From positions 62,001-126,000 of the forward strand of contig JBLIRR010000003.1 of the NCBI GenBank assembly GCA_049472395.1: DNA of 64,000 nt, given 5' to 3'. Numbering within the stretch: the first letter of the stretch is position 1; each line of letters opens with the position of its first letter. This DNA is from JBLIRR01 sp049472395. GTDB lineage: Bacteria > SZUA-182 > DTGQ01 > JBLIRR01. The notes beneath the pieces were generated by a model. That model was not told the origin of the DNA and did not search any database. It was given only the letters and a program-made list of their open reading frames with translations. Shown here one piece after another: positions 43,413 through 52,896 of the stretch. A program made the translations under genes and the position numbers.

Positions 43413-43772
43413 AATTTATTACTCCAGTATAATCTATTTTATCCTTTTAATTTTCATTTTTTTAATTGTCACGAATTTATATTACATTTTATATTTTATA
43501 ACGCAGTTTTATATCATAAGGTGATTTTGATTGCAATTATCTTTTGAAATAATTTTCCTTGATACTTAAAATTTTATTTTGAGTATCGAAAGTTCCTCTC
43601 TAAATTCTTATACTTAGATTTAATGTACTACTTGTTTATACCAAATAATGAAATTTAATGAAGAAAAAAAGTGGAAATATATCAGTTATTTTGATATAAT
43701 AAAAGTTTTCTTAAAAAGATGGAGGGTTTGCTCTCACAGATGGTTTGTATTTTACGAAAAGGGTAGTTGAGC
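43413..43772. other. Intergenic region between complex I and the redox operon
   Basis: Very A+T-rich, with no gene on either strand. It must hold the promoter of the minus-strand redox operon, but I see only a weak candidate (GTGACA near 43472-43467) and no convincing -10. No clear terminator for the complex I operon was found. Confidence 0.4.
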
Positions 43773-45785
43773 TTACGTGATGATTTCAGTCTCCTCCAGG
43801 GCTTCTGATTGTGTCATCCACGCTTTATACATTAAGAAGGAGATCACAATATCGAGAATAAATTCGAGGCCCGCGCACATCTGAGCAAATATGAACACAA
43901 TCACACGACTTCCCACCACATACCAATTTTTCATGTTGAGATACTCAGGCACCCTAATAGAAAACATCTTCCCATATATTCCTAGTGCGTACCATACAAG
44001 CGTAATTAAAAACACCTTGAAAACCCCCATAAAATTGTGCACTACCTCATGAGAGAAAAAAGAGGCAATTGAAAAATGAAGGGGATCATAGAGCAAGGGA
44101 AGCGCCGAACGACCTGAGCTTACATTATAAATTATTGTATATGCATGAGAGCCTGTATCAAACCCGAAGCCCGCCAGCGCAGGTCCGATGAGTTTCTCAA
44201 GTAAAAAATTAGGGAACAGCCCCACCAGGACAATAGCAACAATCATAGGAATAAACGCACATTTCATCGTCATGGTCGCCGGTTCAACATCTTGATATTG
44301 GGGCTCCTGAGGTCCCATATATGCGAGATAAAAGGATCGGGTTGTATAGCAAAAGGTACCGGCAGCAGAAATCATGAACATTCTTTCTGCCCATACAAGC
44401 CATCCGAGACCCGGCACATGCGCGTGGCTAAAATGTTCGATAGCTTCCACAATAGAATGGTGTACCATGGTTTTACTGGCAAATCCCGCTGTAAAAGGTA
44501 TTCCGACAATACTTAACACGGCGAATAAAAAGGTAAGTGCGGTCACAGGCATGGTATGCCTCATCCCCCCCATATTCTCGAGATAATCCTGGCCTGTCCT
44601 ACTGCAGGTTAATCCGATACAGAGAAAAAAGGCTGATTTATAGACCGCATGATTTATCACATAATATAAAGCACCGGCAACTCCCATAGCCCCTTCACTT
44701 CCTAACACCATTGCGCATCCAACCCCAAACACAATAAAACCCATTTGACTTACGGTGGAAAAAGCAAACAGGCGTTTGAAATGTGTCGTAAGAAGGGCCG
44801 GTACCATACCAAAAAACATGGTTAGCACGCCGAGCCAAATCACACCGATCCCGACCTTGCTTATGCCCACTGCGTGAGTAAGGTGCAGTGCAGGATAAAG
44901 CCTAAAAATAGTGCGGATAATTCCATAAATCCCTACCTTCACCACGAGTCCTGACAGCACAGCATGAGCAGGTGGAGGCGCTACCGGATGAGCTACCGGA
45001 AGCCATATATGCACCAGCCACGTGCCTGCCTTAATGCAAAATCCTAGCATAAACAGGAAAAAAATAAACAACCGAATTGAGGGGGTAAGGATTAATCCCG
45101 GAAGACTATGGGCACCATGTCCGCCGATTTCAGCGCCCGCATACAATGCAATAGAACCGGTATAGCAATAAAGCAAAATAGTCCCGAAAAGCATTACAAG
45201 TCCGCCAACAACACTTATGTAAAGGAAGAGCTTGCCCGCTTTAACCGCTTCATCGGTTTCATCATGAGCAACCAATCCATAACAGGAGAGGGTGACGAAT
45301 TCAAAAAATACAAACAGGGAGAAAAAGTCCCTGACCAGATATATCCCTAAACAAGAAGCAAGACCAGCCATGTAGAAGGTAAAAAATCTCCCCTTTGCGT
45401 GTCTATGGACCATATAACTGCTGCCAAAGGTGGCTGTTAAAATCCATATAAACGAGGTAATGAGCGCAAAAACCAATCCTACGCTATCTGCCCCAAAACG
45501 AAGCTGAAAGCCCATAATGGCAGGCACTGTCAGATCTATACCCTTATAAAAAGTGCCATTTATTACCATCCCTTGGATGACCGGCTTATATAAAGAAAGT
45601 ACAAGAACAAAATTAAGCACACAGGTCCCAATCATAATAATATTCAGCTCTAACCACTTCTTATATTTTGTCGCAAGTGCAACACATGCGGCACTGATAA
45701 TGGGGAGAGTGATGATAATCAAGGGAAGCAATGCCCATGAGCTCACATTCAAGGTAATGGGCTTAATAACCTCAGTATGAACCAC
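43773..45785 (-). CDS. nuoL: NuoL/MrpD-type antiporter-like complex I subunit (670 residues)
   Basis: The protein has about 16 hydrophobic segments. The core shows the proton-channel residues of the antiporter family: Glu in FVFFEFVTLSCYGLVAHDET, and the segment VHIWLPVAHPVAPPPAH followed by the Lys in GLVVKVGIYG. After about residue 500 there is an extra C-terminal region with two more helices and no obvious long lateral helix. Sequence-wise it is nearer to the Mrp-D/hydrogenase-4-like antiporter group than to standard NuoL, so the symbol is by position and role. It is the last gene of the complex I operon and one of four antiporter-like subunits. Confidence 0.8.
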   Translation of the reverse strand: MVHTEVIKPITLNVSSWALLPLIIITLPIISAACVALATKYKKWLELNIIMIGTCVLNFVLVLSLYKPVIQGMVINGTFYKGIDLTVPAIMGFQLRFGADSVGLVFALITSFIWILTATFGSSYMVHRHAKGRFFTFYMAGLASCLGIYLVRDFFSLFVFFEFVTLSCYGLVAHDETDEAVKAGKLFLYISVVGGLVMLFGTILLYCYTGSIALYAGAEIGGHGAHSLPGLILTPSIRLFIFFLFMLGFCIKAGTWLVHIWLPVAHPVAPPPAHAVLSGLVVKVGIYGIIRTIFRLYPALHLTHAVGISKVGIGVIWLGVLTMFFGMVPALLTTHFKRLFAFSTVSQMGFIVFGVGCAMVLGSEGAMGVAGALYYVINHAVYKSAFFLCIGLTCSRTGQDYLENMGGMRHTMPVTALTFLFAVLSIVGIPFTAGFASKTMVHHSIVEAIEHFSHAHVPGLGWLVWAERMFMISAAGTFCYTTRSFYLAYMGPQEPQYQDVEPATMTMKCAFIPMIVAIVLVGLFPNFLLEKLIGPALAGFGFDTGSHAYTIIYNVSSGRSALPLLYDPLHFSIASFFSHEVVHNFMGVFKVFLITLVWYALGIYGKMFSIRVPEYLNMKNWYVVGSRVIVFIFAQMCAGLEFILDIVISFLMYKAWMTQSEALEETEIIT

Positions 45786-45810
45786 TTTTTATATCTCCTT
45801 TTTTACATAA

Positions 45811-47319
45811 TTAAAAAATCTGTTGCACTGCCAGCCCGATTAGTCGTAATGGCCAGTCAGAATATATAGCAAACACAATCATTCCGATGATCAAAATTAC
45901 AATTGGGGACATCATGATCCACGAAGGATCACACCTCTCAATTGTTTTCTCTGGAAGAGGATGATGATCATATGGATGCTGGGGATTGCTTCCGAACCAG
46001 GCATCCATGACAATTGGGCCATAATACACAATAGTCAGTAAGCTGCTCAGCATTAACACCCCGATAATAATAATACCGGTTGATTGAGAAATGATTCCAC
46101 TACTGGCAGCCTGCAATGCGCCAACGCCAAGTATCCATTTACTTACAAAACCGACAAATGGGGGAAAGCCTACCATGGACAGGGCAGCCAATGAAAAGCA
46201 GAACATCGTAAGTGGCATTCTCTGTCCAAGCCCTTTCATCTCTTTGATTTCCCGAATTCCGGTTTTATAAATAATTGCACCAGCGCACAAGAATAGAATA
46301 GTTTTTCCAAGCGCATGGGCCATGATATGATACATAGCGCCGCTCAGCCCTTTTCCTGAAAGCAGTATAATACCCAAAATAATATACCCAATCTGCGACA
46401 TGGAGGAATACGCAAGCATTCTTTTTATTTCTTTTTGAGCAATAGCCAGGCCGGAGCCAAAAATAATGGTAATCAAGCTGAGAATCAGGAGGAATTTTCC
46501 AGTGAGAGCTGTATTGATATTGCCTGCTCCAAAGATAGCATACACTGCTTTTATGACTCCGAACGCACCCGCTTTCGCCATAACTGCCGATAAAAGAGCA
46601 GCGGCAGGGCATGGCGCTGCCGGGTACGCATAAGGCCTCCAGATATGAAATGGAAACATCCCGACCTTTACTGCAAAACCCATTATATATCCCCAGAAAA
46701 TAAGAGCGAAATAAGGACTTGCGCGAAGGGCACTCAAGCCCCCATTCGCAAAGTCAAATGTGCCTGTAATCTTTTTTGTGGCCAAGATAGCCATTAATAG
46801 GATAATCCCACTTGAAACCCCGATTACCAAATATTTACTACCGGCGGCAAGAGAGAATGGGGTTTCATCATGAATAATCAACAAGAAAGAAAGAATGGTC
46901 ATATTTTCAAAAAAGAAGAAAAGATTTATCATATTTCCGCTCAGCACGATGCCCATAATACCGAAGAGGGAAAAAAGAGAAAAGCATTGAAACCGTGTCC
47001 GGTGCTTATCGCGAGAGAAGTATTCAATCGCATACCATGACGAAAGCGTCCAAATAAAGGAGCTCACTAATGCCATAAATACACCCAAGGCATCAGCCCG
47101 AAAGGAAAAAAGCCCGGCAATACATTCTATGGGCCAAATCATCTCAATATGCCTTCCCTGCATTACCGCCGAATAAAGAAAAATCGTTAAAAGGAAAGTT
47201 ATCCCGCTCACAAGGGTAGCGGTTATATTCACAAGTTTTTCATCTAAATATGAAAGTCCATATACAATCACCACCCCAATAAGAGGAGTAACAATCACAA
47301 AAAATAATAAACTTTGCAT
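45811..47319 (-). CDS. MrpD/NuoM-like antiporter subunit of complex I (additional copy)
   Basis: The 502-residue protein has about 14 transmembrane helices. The antiporter-family residues are present: Glu in LFFFFENMTILSFLLIIHDE, the FPFHIWRPYAYPAAP segment and Lys in AVMAKAGAFG. The adjacent 670-residue protein is similar in style (both have the E-x-x-T and HDET pattern), so the two may come from a duplication of an Mrp-D-like gene. It follows nuoN after 23 bases. Together with NuoM and NuoN it gives more pumping units than standard complex I, which has three. A role in ion pumping is inferred from the family. Confidence 0.85.
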   Translation of the reverse strand: MQSLLFFVIVTPLIGVVIVYGLSYLDEKLVNITATLVSGITFLLTIFLYSAVMQGRHIEMIWPIECIAGLFSFRADALGVFMALVSSFIWTLSSWYAIEYFSRDKHRTRFQCFSLFSLFGIMGIVLSGNMINLFFFFENMTILSFLLIIHDETPFSLAAGSKYLVIGVSSGIILLMAILATKKITGTFDFANGGLSALRASPYFALIFWGYIMGFAVKVGMFPFHIWRPYAYPAAPCPAAALLSAVMAKAGAFGVIKAVYAIFGAGNINTALTGKFLLILSLITIIFGSGLAIAQKEIKRMLAYSSMSQIGYIILGIILLSGKGLSGAMYHIMAHALGKTILFLCAGAIIYKTGIREIKEMKGLGQRMPLTMFCFSLAALSMVGFPPFVGFVSKWILGVGALQAASSGIISQSTGIIIIGVLMLSSLLTIVYYGPIVMDAWFGSNPQHPYDHHPLPEKTIERCDPSWIMMSPIVILIIGMIVFAIYSDWPLRLIGLAVQQIF

Positions 47320-47342
47320 CTACCTTCCTTAATTTATACTTT

Positions 47343-48791
47343 CTATATTTTTAATATTAATGCTGCTGATCGTGCTATCTCAATAAACGGCTGAGGATAA
47401 AGTGTAATGATAAGTGTGATAATCAAACAAATACCCACTACCCACTTCATGAGAAAGGGAGCCTTTAAAAGCCCAACATCACCCTCTTGAAGATTGCTGC
47501 CTCCTTCCCTGCCCTCTACATACACATAACGCAATACGTTGATATAATAATACACTGAGATTGCGGAATTAATGATCCCAATAATGGCTAACCATGTCAT
47601 ACCTTTGTGAACAGCAGAAGCAAAAACATAAAACTTACCCCAGAATCCTGGTGTGGGGGGAATCCCTATCATAGAGATAAGAAAAACGCCCAGTGATAAT
47701 GACATAAGCGGAGATTTTCTGCATCGTCGCGCTATTTTATCAATATGATAATCTCCGCTTGATACCGCTGCCACCACTGCAAAGGCCCCAATATTAATAA
47801 TGCCGTATATCATTATATAAAAGATCGTGGAACTGAAGGCGTATCGATCGGCAACAGCAAATGTCATCAAGATATACCCTACATGTGCCACACTGGAGAA
47901 ACCAAGCATCCTCTTTATATTTGTCTGTGATAAGGCCACAATATTGCCCACAAACATGCTCAAGACCGACAGGATAATAAAAAGTAATCTCCATTGGCTG
48001 ATCAAAGGATAGAAAGCTGTTGTCACAAAGCGAAGCAACGCGGCAAATCCGGCTACTTTCGGGGCAGTTGCCAAAAAGGTCGTCACAGGAGTAGGGGCAC
48101 CTTCATAAGTATCCGGCACCCAAAAATGAAAAGGCACAGCAGCAATCTTAAACGCAAATCCAGCGAAGATAAAGAACATCGCCATCACTAATGCGGGGTG
48201 TTGAGAGAAATTTTCAACGGGTAATCCTTGGGCAATCTGCTCAAAACGCGTTGATGCGGTAAATCCATATACCATGCTCATGCCATAGAGCATGACTACT
48301 GAGGCCAGCATACCGAGCATAAGATATTTAAAGGCAGCTTCATTTGATCGGGCATTGTTCTTATCAATCCCGGATAAGATATACAAAGGAATACTCGTTA
48401 ATTGTAAGCTAAGAAAGAAGGTGATAAAATCATTGGAGGATACCATACACATCATTCCTACCACAGAGAATAACATCAAAGAATAATACTCTCCCTTCCC
48501 GACTACTTGAATCTGAGGATAGTCAATAGAGAGCAGTATGATCAAGCTCGTGCTTAAAAGAATGATAATCTTTATGAGATTGCTTATGGGATCGATAACA
48601 AGTAATTGATGGAATATGCCTCTCTGTAAATTATATATATTGAGCACTTGTATAATTGCCAAAAAAGGGCCCAGTGCAGCGATTATTCCGAGGATCCGCT
48701 TGGAATCCTCGGATACAAATAGCTCTCCCATTAATACTATCATCGCTACCAAAGCCACAATAATCTCAGGTACAATAAGACTCAACTGCAT
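47343..48791 (-). CDS. nuoN: Complex I subunit N
   Basis: The 482-residue protein has about 14 transmembrane helices and NuoN signatures: FLSLQLTSIPLYILSG, the PFHFWVPDTYEGAPTPVTTF loop, LSQTNIKRMLGFSSVAHVG and a late IGIPPTPGFWGKFYVF. In NuoN the central Lys and the first-half Glu positions differ from NuoM and NuoL, as here. It pumps protons in the membrane arm next to NuoK. It follows the 81-residue NuoL-tail-like gene after about 105 bases. Confidence 0.93.
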   Translation of the reverse strand: MQLSLIVPEIIVALVAMIVLMGELFVSEDSKRILGIIAALGPFLAIIQVLNIYNLQRGIFHQLLVIDPISNLIKIIILLSTSLIILLSIDYPQIQVVGKGEYYSLMLFSVVGMMCMVSSNDFITFFLSLQLTSIPLYILSGIDKNNARSNEAAFKYLMLGMLASVVMLYGMSMVYGFTASTRFEQIAQGLPVENFSQHPALVMAMFFIFAGFAFKIAAVPFHFWVPDTYEGAPTPVTTFLATAPKVAGFAALLRFVTTAFYPLISQWRLLFIILSVLSMFVGNIVALSQTNIKRMLGFSSVAHVGYILMTFAVADRYAFSSTIFYIMIYGIINIGAFAVVAAVSSGDYHIDKIARRCRKSPLMSLSLGVFLISMIGIPPTPGFWGKFYVFASAVHKGMTWLAIIGIINSAISVYYYINVLRYVYVEGREGGSNLQEGDVGLLKAPFLMKWVVGICLIITLIITLYPQPFIEIARSAALILKI

Positions 48792-48895
48792 TTAGTTAAC
48801 TCTCCATCCTGATCGCAGAGAACTTCATTCATAAAAAGTTCCTCTCCTCACTTATCAATCATCCTCTTCTTACTTTGAGTATATTCTTACTACGA

Positions 48896-49141
48896 TTATA
48901 AAAGGAGACCTATCACCACGAGGGAAATAATTGCAAAAAAGATTACCAAAGCATATCGCCGCCAATAACCAGTATGCAAGAACTTCCGAAGGCCCTGACT
49001 TATTGCCTTAAAAGATGAACCAATATTGTAAACGAACCGATTCAACGCTTTATCAAATTGATACGCTGTCAGTCCTATCCCTCGCACATTAAACGTGGGT
49101 GTATTTCCTTTTTTGTTCTTATTGTTAAATAAACGAATCAT
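48896..49141 (-). CDS. Small orphan resembling the C-terminus of NuoL
   Basis: The 81-residue protein has a basic, soluble N-terminal half and one C-terminal transmembrane helix (about residues 63-80). The segment FDKALNRFVYNIG, then GLRKFLHTGYWRRYALVI, looks like the FDRxVDGxVN...LRxxQTGxxRxYAL pattern at the C-terminus of NuoL, where a final helix anchors the lateral helix. Its ATG overlaps the nuoM stop (ATGA), so it is translated with nuoM. No full NuoL with this tail is encoded nearby, so this may be a detached tail that clamps the membrane arm. The resemblance is by eye. Confidence 0.6.
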   Translation of the reverse strand: MIRLFNNKNKKGNTPTFNVRGIGLTAYQFDKALNRFVYNIGSSFKAISQGLRKFLHTGYWRRYALVIFFAIISLVVIGLLL

Positions 49142-50601
49142 GGTTGAATCCTCCCTAGAATTAAGGTTATATAATTATGACATCTCGACATTAATAAATC
49201 CGGATAAAATCCAAGAAAAATAATAATTACTGCAAGCGAAATGAGAGATACCACAAGCTTTTTATTATATACAAGGCTTCGTGGCGTGCTTCCTTTGGAC
49301 CTGTCACCTTGGAAAGTTATGCGGGGCAGAGTAGAAAAGATATACCCGAGCATTATAATTATGGAAATCATGGCGATAATACCAAAAATAGCCCTTGTTT
49401 GAAAAGCGCCTGTCAGGATATAAAGCTCGGCAATAAAAGCACCTGTACCCGGAAAACCAAAAGACGCGAACATCCAAAACCATAATATAATTGCCCCCGT
49501 GGGAATGTAATGCACTATCATACGCAATTTCTTTATTTCTATAGTCCCCATCATCTCATTAAGCATACCTATGGTTAAGAAAATGGCTCCCGCGACAATC
49601 CCATGGACAAACATATGAAAAATGGTCCCTTCTAATCCAAGCCTGTTAAGGGCCCCAATCCCCAGCATAATCAGTCCCATATGCCCCAGGCTTGAATACG
49701 CAAACATACGTTTTAAATCGATCTGGACTGCGGCGCACAGATTGGCATAAATGGTAGTAATAACCGCCAGAATACAAATGACAAAGCTGAATAAGGCACC
49801 TCCTTTTGGTACGATACTATACCCTACGCGTATAAAACCGTATACTCCCATCTTAGCCAGAAGCCCCGAGAATAAAACAGTAATCGGATTGGGCGCTTCA
49901 ATATATGCGTCAGGTTGCCAACTATGAAAAGGGAAAAGAGGAACTTTGATCGCTAAACCAATTAAAAGCAAAAAGAAAATAAATCGCTCAAAGGAGGGGG
50001 AAAATTGAGCTGACATTAACGCAGGAATACTGAATGTATAGAGACTACTCTTAAAATAAATAACCAAGATAGCGATCAACATGATAAGGCTGCCGAGCAT
50101 CGTATAAATCAAGAATTTAATGCTCGCCTTACCCCTGTTTTCGCCACCCCAAATATTGATTAAAAAATACCCTGGGATCAAGACTGCTTCCCAGAAAATA
50201 TAAAATAGGATCAAGTCAAGTGATAAGAATACTCCCAACAACCCCGCCTCCATGACCAACACACAGCAAAAGAATGCCTTATAGCGATAACTCCAATTAT
50301 TAAGTGTGAAGATTACAATGAACGTCATGAGGCTTACCAAGAAAACGAGACTTAAATTTAATCCATCGATACCCAAAAAGTATGTCACACCAAAATCCTT
50401 AATCCACATTGCCTCCTCAACAAATTGATACCCTGCGTCAACCTTAAAATTAAAAACCAGATAGATCGATAAAAGAAAAGGAATACACGTGCTGACCATC
50501 GCTATCTTTTTCGCAACACGCTCCTGATCGGTAAATATCCAAATAAGGATAACCCCAATTATAGGAGACCAAATAATAAATGATAAAATTGGAAAATTCA
50601 C
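49138..50601 (-). CDS. nuoM: Complex I subunit M
   Basis: The 487-residue protein has about 14 transmembrane helices and classic NuoM features: YFLGIDGLNLSLVFLVSL near the start, the Glu in LFYIFWEAVLIPGYFLI, FPFHSWQPDAYIEAPNPITV and the Lys in GLLAKMGVYGFIR, then RMFAYSSLGHMGLIMLG. It forms one of the proton channels of the membrane arm. It starts ten bases after nuoK and ends by overlapping the small NuoL-tail-like gene. Here nuoM directly follows nuoK, where nuoL would normally lie. Confidence 0.94.
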   Translation of the reverse strand: MNFPILSFIIWSPIIGVILIWIFTDQERVAKKIAMVSTCIPFLLSIYLVFNFKVDAGYQFVEEAMWIKDFGVTYFLGIDGLNLSLVFLVSLMTFIVIFTLNNWSYRYKAFFCCVLVMEAGLLGVFLSLDLILFYIFWEAVLIPGYFLINIWGGENRGKASIKFLIYTMLGSLIMLIAILVIYFKSSLYTFSIPALMSAQFSPSFERFIFFLLLIGLAIKVPLFPFHSWQPDAYIEAPNPITVLFSGLLAKMGVYGFIRVGYSIVPKGGALFSFVICILAVITTIYANLCAAVQIDLKRMFAYSSLGHMGLIMLGIGALNRLGLEGTIFHMFVHGIVAGAIFLTIGMLNEMMGTIEIKKLRMIVHYIPTGAIILWFWMFASFGFPGTGAFIAELYILTGAFQTRAIFGIIAMISIIIMLGYIFSTLPRITFQGDRSKGSTPRSLVYNKKLVVSLISLAVIIIFLGFYPDLLMSRCHNYITLILGRIQP

Positions 50602-50611
50602 TCTATCTCTC

Positions 50612-50920
50612 CTACCATTTTAGAAAATCTATTTGATCAATATTGATAGTATTTCTCAAACGATATAGGTTTAAAATAATGGCCAGGGCCACCCCGATCT
50701 CTCCTGCTCCCACAGCAACGGCAAATAAGGAGAATATCTGTCCTATGACCTCAGACCCTCCAATAAATGCAGAGAAGGCTATCAAATTAATATTCACCGC
50801 ATTAAGCATGAGCTCTATTGATACGAGAATCAATATGGAATTTCGCCTTGCCAAAACACCATACACGCCGATACAAAAAAGTATCGAAGAAAATATAAGA
50901 TAATACGTAAGCGGTATCAT
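50612..50920 (-). CDS. nuoK: Complex I subunit K
   Basis: The 102-residue protein has three transmembrane helices and the NuoK signature SIELMLNAVNINLIAFS with the conserved Glu, and a second Glu in VGAGEIGVALAIIL. It lies between the N-type antiporter unit and the quinone-side subunits. Length is normal. Its ATG overlaps the nuoJ stop by four bases. Confidence 0.96.
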   Translation of the reverse strand: MIPLTYYLIFSSILFCIGVYGVLARRNSILILVSIELMLNAVNINLIAFSAFIGGSEVIGQIFSLFAVAVGAGEIGVALAIILNLYRLRNTINIDQIDFLKW

Positions 50921-51435
50921 AATCCCTTTTTCTCCTCTCCGGATTCGTTCTTCTTCGTACTTCCAATAACCACTGCTCCGATGAGCGCCACTAAGAGAAT
51001 AAGAGACACAACCTCAAAGGGAATCACATACTTTACAAACATCACCTTGCCAATCAAAGCAGGCGTTATCACTTCTGATGGCTCTTTCATAAATTGCCAC
51101 TCAGTATTTAGCACGCTATAGAGCATCAGACCAAATAGAATAATAGCCACAATAAATGCAGGGAGCTTCCATGGATGATCCAATGCACGAACCGTCCCTT
51201 TAGCCGGTTTTGTGAGCATCAATGCAAAAAGTAACATGATGGACACACCACCCGCATAAATCAATACTTGAACCCCTGCCATAAATTCCGCGTAAAGCAA
51301 AATATAAATTCCCGCGATACAGAGCAAGGCTAACACATGCGAAAAAATACTTCTGGCGATATTATCAGCTGAAACCATAATTATCCCCGAAATAATAGTT
51401 ATACCTGCTAAAACCATAAAAATTGCTAATTGCAT
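50917..51435 (-). CDS. nuoJ: Complex I subunit J
   Basis: The 172-residue protein has about five transmembrane helices. The third carries the YAGGVSIMLLFALML segment typical of NuoJ (usual form YAGA(I/V)xVLxLF(V/A)IM). It is part of the ion-translocating E-channel region with NuoK and NuoA. The C-terminus is a short charged tail. It follows nuoI after one base and overlaps nuoK by four. Confidence 0.94.
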   Translation of the reverse strand: MQLAIFMVLAGITIISGIIMVSADNIARSIFSHVLALLCIAGIYILLYAEFMAGVQVLIYAGGVSIMLLFALMLTKPAKGTVRALDHPWKLPAFIVAIILFGLMLYSVLNTEWQFMKEPSEVITPALIGKVMFVKYVIPFEVVSLILLVALIGAVVIGSTKKNESGEEKKGL

Positions 51436-51436
51436 T

Positions 51437-51850
51437 TCATCTATCCACTATAAGTTTGTCAATGCTGCAAACCAAATCATCTTTATTATAGGTGGCAAGC
51501 TCATATTCATGGGTCATAACCAAGGCCCCGAATGGGCATGCCTCAACACAATAACCACAATACATACATCGCGCTATGTCAACGGTATACTCTTTTGGAT
51601 ATTTCTTCTTTTCTCCTTTTTCCGGATCACCCTGTGCTGCTACGATGGTTATAATATTATCAGGACATGCCTTAGCGCATAACCCGCAGGCCACGCATTT
51701 TAGCCTGCCGCTTTTTTTATCACGCACAAGCCCCAGCCTTCCCCTGAATCTTTTTTTAAACACAGGCTTTTCCTTCGGGTACTGCCGTGTAACCGGCTTT
51801 GCAAACAAATTGCTCAGGGTAACCTTCATTCCTGTTACTATACCCTTCAT
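51437..51850 (-). CDS. nuoI: Complex I subunit I (two [4Fe-4S] clusters)
   Basis: The 137-residue protein has the two ferredoxin motifs KCVACGLCAKACP and RCMYCGYCVEACPFGA that bind clusters N6a and N6b, with the N-terminal amphipathic segment KVTLSNLFAKPVTRQYP that lies on the membrane. A Lys-rich insertion (PEKGEKKKYPKE) separates the motifs. In a headless complex I this subunit is close to the entry point for electrons from ferredoxin. It follows nuoH after 74 bases. Confidence 0.95.
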   Translation of the reverse strand: MKGIVTGMKVTLSNLFAKPVTRQYPKEKPVFKKRFRGRLGLVRDKKSGRLKCVACGLCAKACPDNIITIVAAQGDPEKGEKKKYPKEYTVDIARCMYCGYCVEACPFGALVMTHEYELATYNKDDLVCSIDKLIVDR

Positions 51851-51924
51851 CGTTTCCCTGTCTCCTTCACCCTCGGGCCACTTATTTCATTTTTTGACAA
51901 TTCTTTAGTCCTGAGCATTTAAAT

Positions 51925-52896
51925 TTAGTATATCCTTAACATAATCAACACCCCGGTGATCACAACATTTATCAAAGATACCGGTATTAATACCTTCCAT
52001 CCTAAAGACATAAGCTGGTCTTGACGTACCCTGGGAAATGTCGCACGGGTCCAGAATAAAATAAAGATCAATCCAAACGTCTTCAGGAAAAACCACACAA
52101 TGCCGGGCAGGATTGGTCCATGCCATCCTCCCAGAAACATACAGGTGCATATGGAAGTTAAAGTAAGAAGGCCAATATATTCTGCCATGAGAAGCAGAGC
52201 AAACCGCATCCCCGAATACTCCACATGAAATCCTGCCACTAATTCAGATTCAGCCTCAGGCAAATCAAATGGTATCCGACAAATTTCAGCATTAAGTGCA
52301 ATAAAAAATATAATAAACGCGAACGGTTGTCTGAAAATATACCATTTAAAAATGAACCACTCACTCGCTTGTGCCTGAACAATGGTATTTAAGTTAAGAC
52401 TTCCCGCCATCATCACCACAGCCATCACAGATAATCCCATAGGCAATTCATAACTCACAAACTGGCCTATGGATCGCATACAACCCAAGAGGGAGTATTT
52501 ATTATGAGAAGCCCACCCGGCCATCATGTATCCGATAGTAGAAATTGACAGAACAGCCATAACATATAAGATACCCATATTGAGATTTGTCGCACGGAGC
52601 GTGTCGGTAAAAGGTATCGCCACAAGCACCATAAACGCGGGGATAAATACTATGAAAGGAGCAGCTGTATAAAGAATAGGGTCTGCTTCATCGGGCATAG
52701 TCATCTCTTTGACTACCATCTTCACTGCATCGGCAATTGGCTGCAGTATACCATGAAAGCCGGTGCGCATTGGTCCCACACGAAACTGAAAATGGGCCAA
52801 GGTCTTTCTCTCAAGCCACATTGTGGCTAAAAGAGTGAGCAATAAAACACCAAGCATCACGATAGCAATTAAAAATTTTATCGCTATAGCAAGCAT
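51925..52896 (-). CDS. nuoH: Complex I subunit H
   Basis: The 323-residue protein has about eight transmembrane helices and standard NuoH signatures: TMWLERKTLAHFQFRVGPMR, the GILQPIADAVKMVVKE quinone-site loop, EICRIPFDLPEAESELVAGFHVEYSGMRFA (abbreviated here by its key residues EICR, PFDLPEAE and EYSG) and RATFPRVRQDQLMSLGWKVL. It connects the peripheral arm to the membrane arm and lines the quinone cavity. It starts on the base after the nuoD stop codon. Confidence 0.95.
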   Translation of the reverse strand: MLAIAIKFLIAIVMLGVLLLTLLATMWLERKTLAHFQFRVGPMRTGFHGILQPIADAVKMVVKEMTMPDEADPILYTAAPFIVFIPAFMVLVAIPFTDTLRATNLNMGILYVMAVLSISTIGYMMAGWASHNKYSLLGCMRSIGQFVSYELPMGLSVMAVVMMAGSLNLNTIVQAQASEWFIFKWYIFRQPFAFIIFFIALNAEICRIPFDLPEAESELVAGFHVEYSGMRFALLLMAEYIGLLTLTSICTCMFLGGWHGPILPGIVWFFLKTFGLIFILFWTRATFPRVRQDQLMSLGWKVLIPVSLINVVITGVLIMLRIY

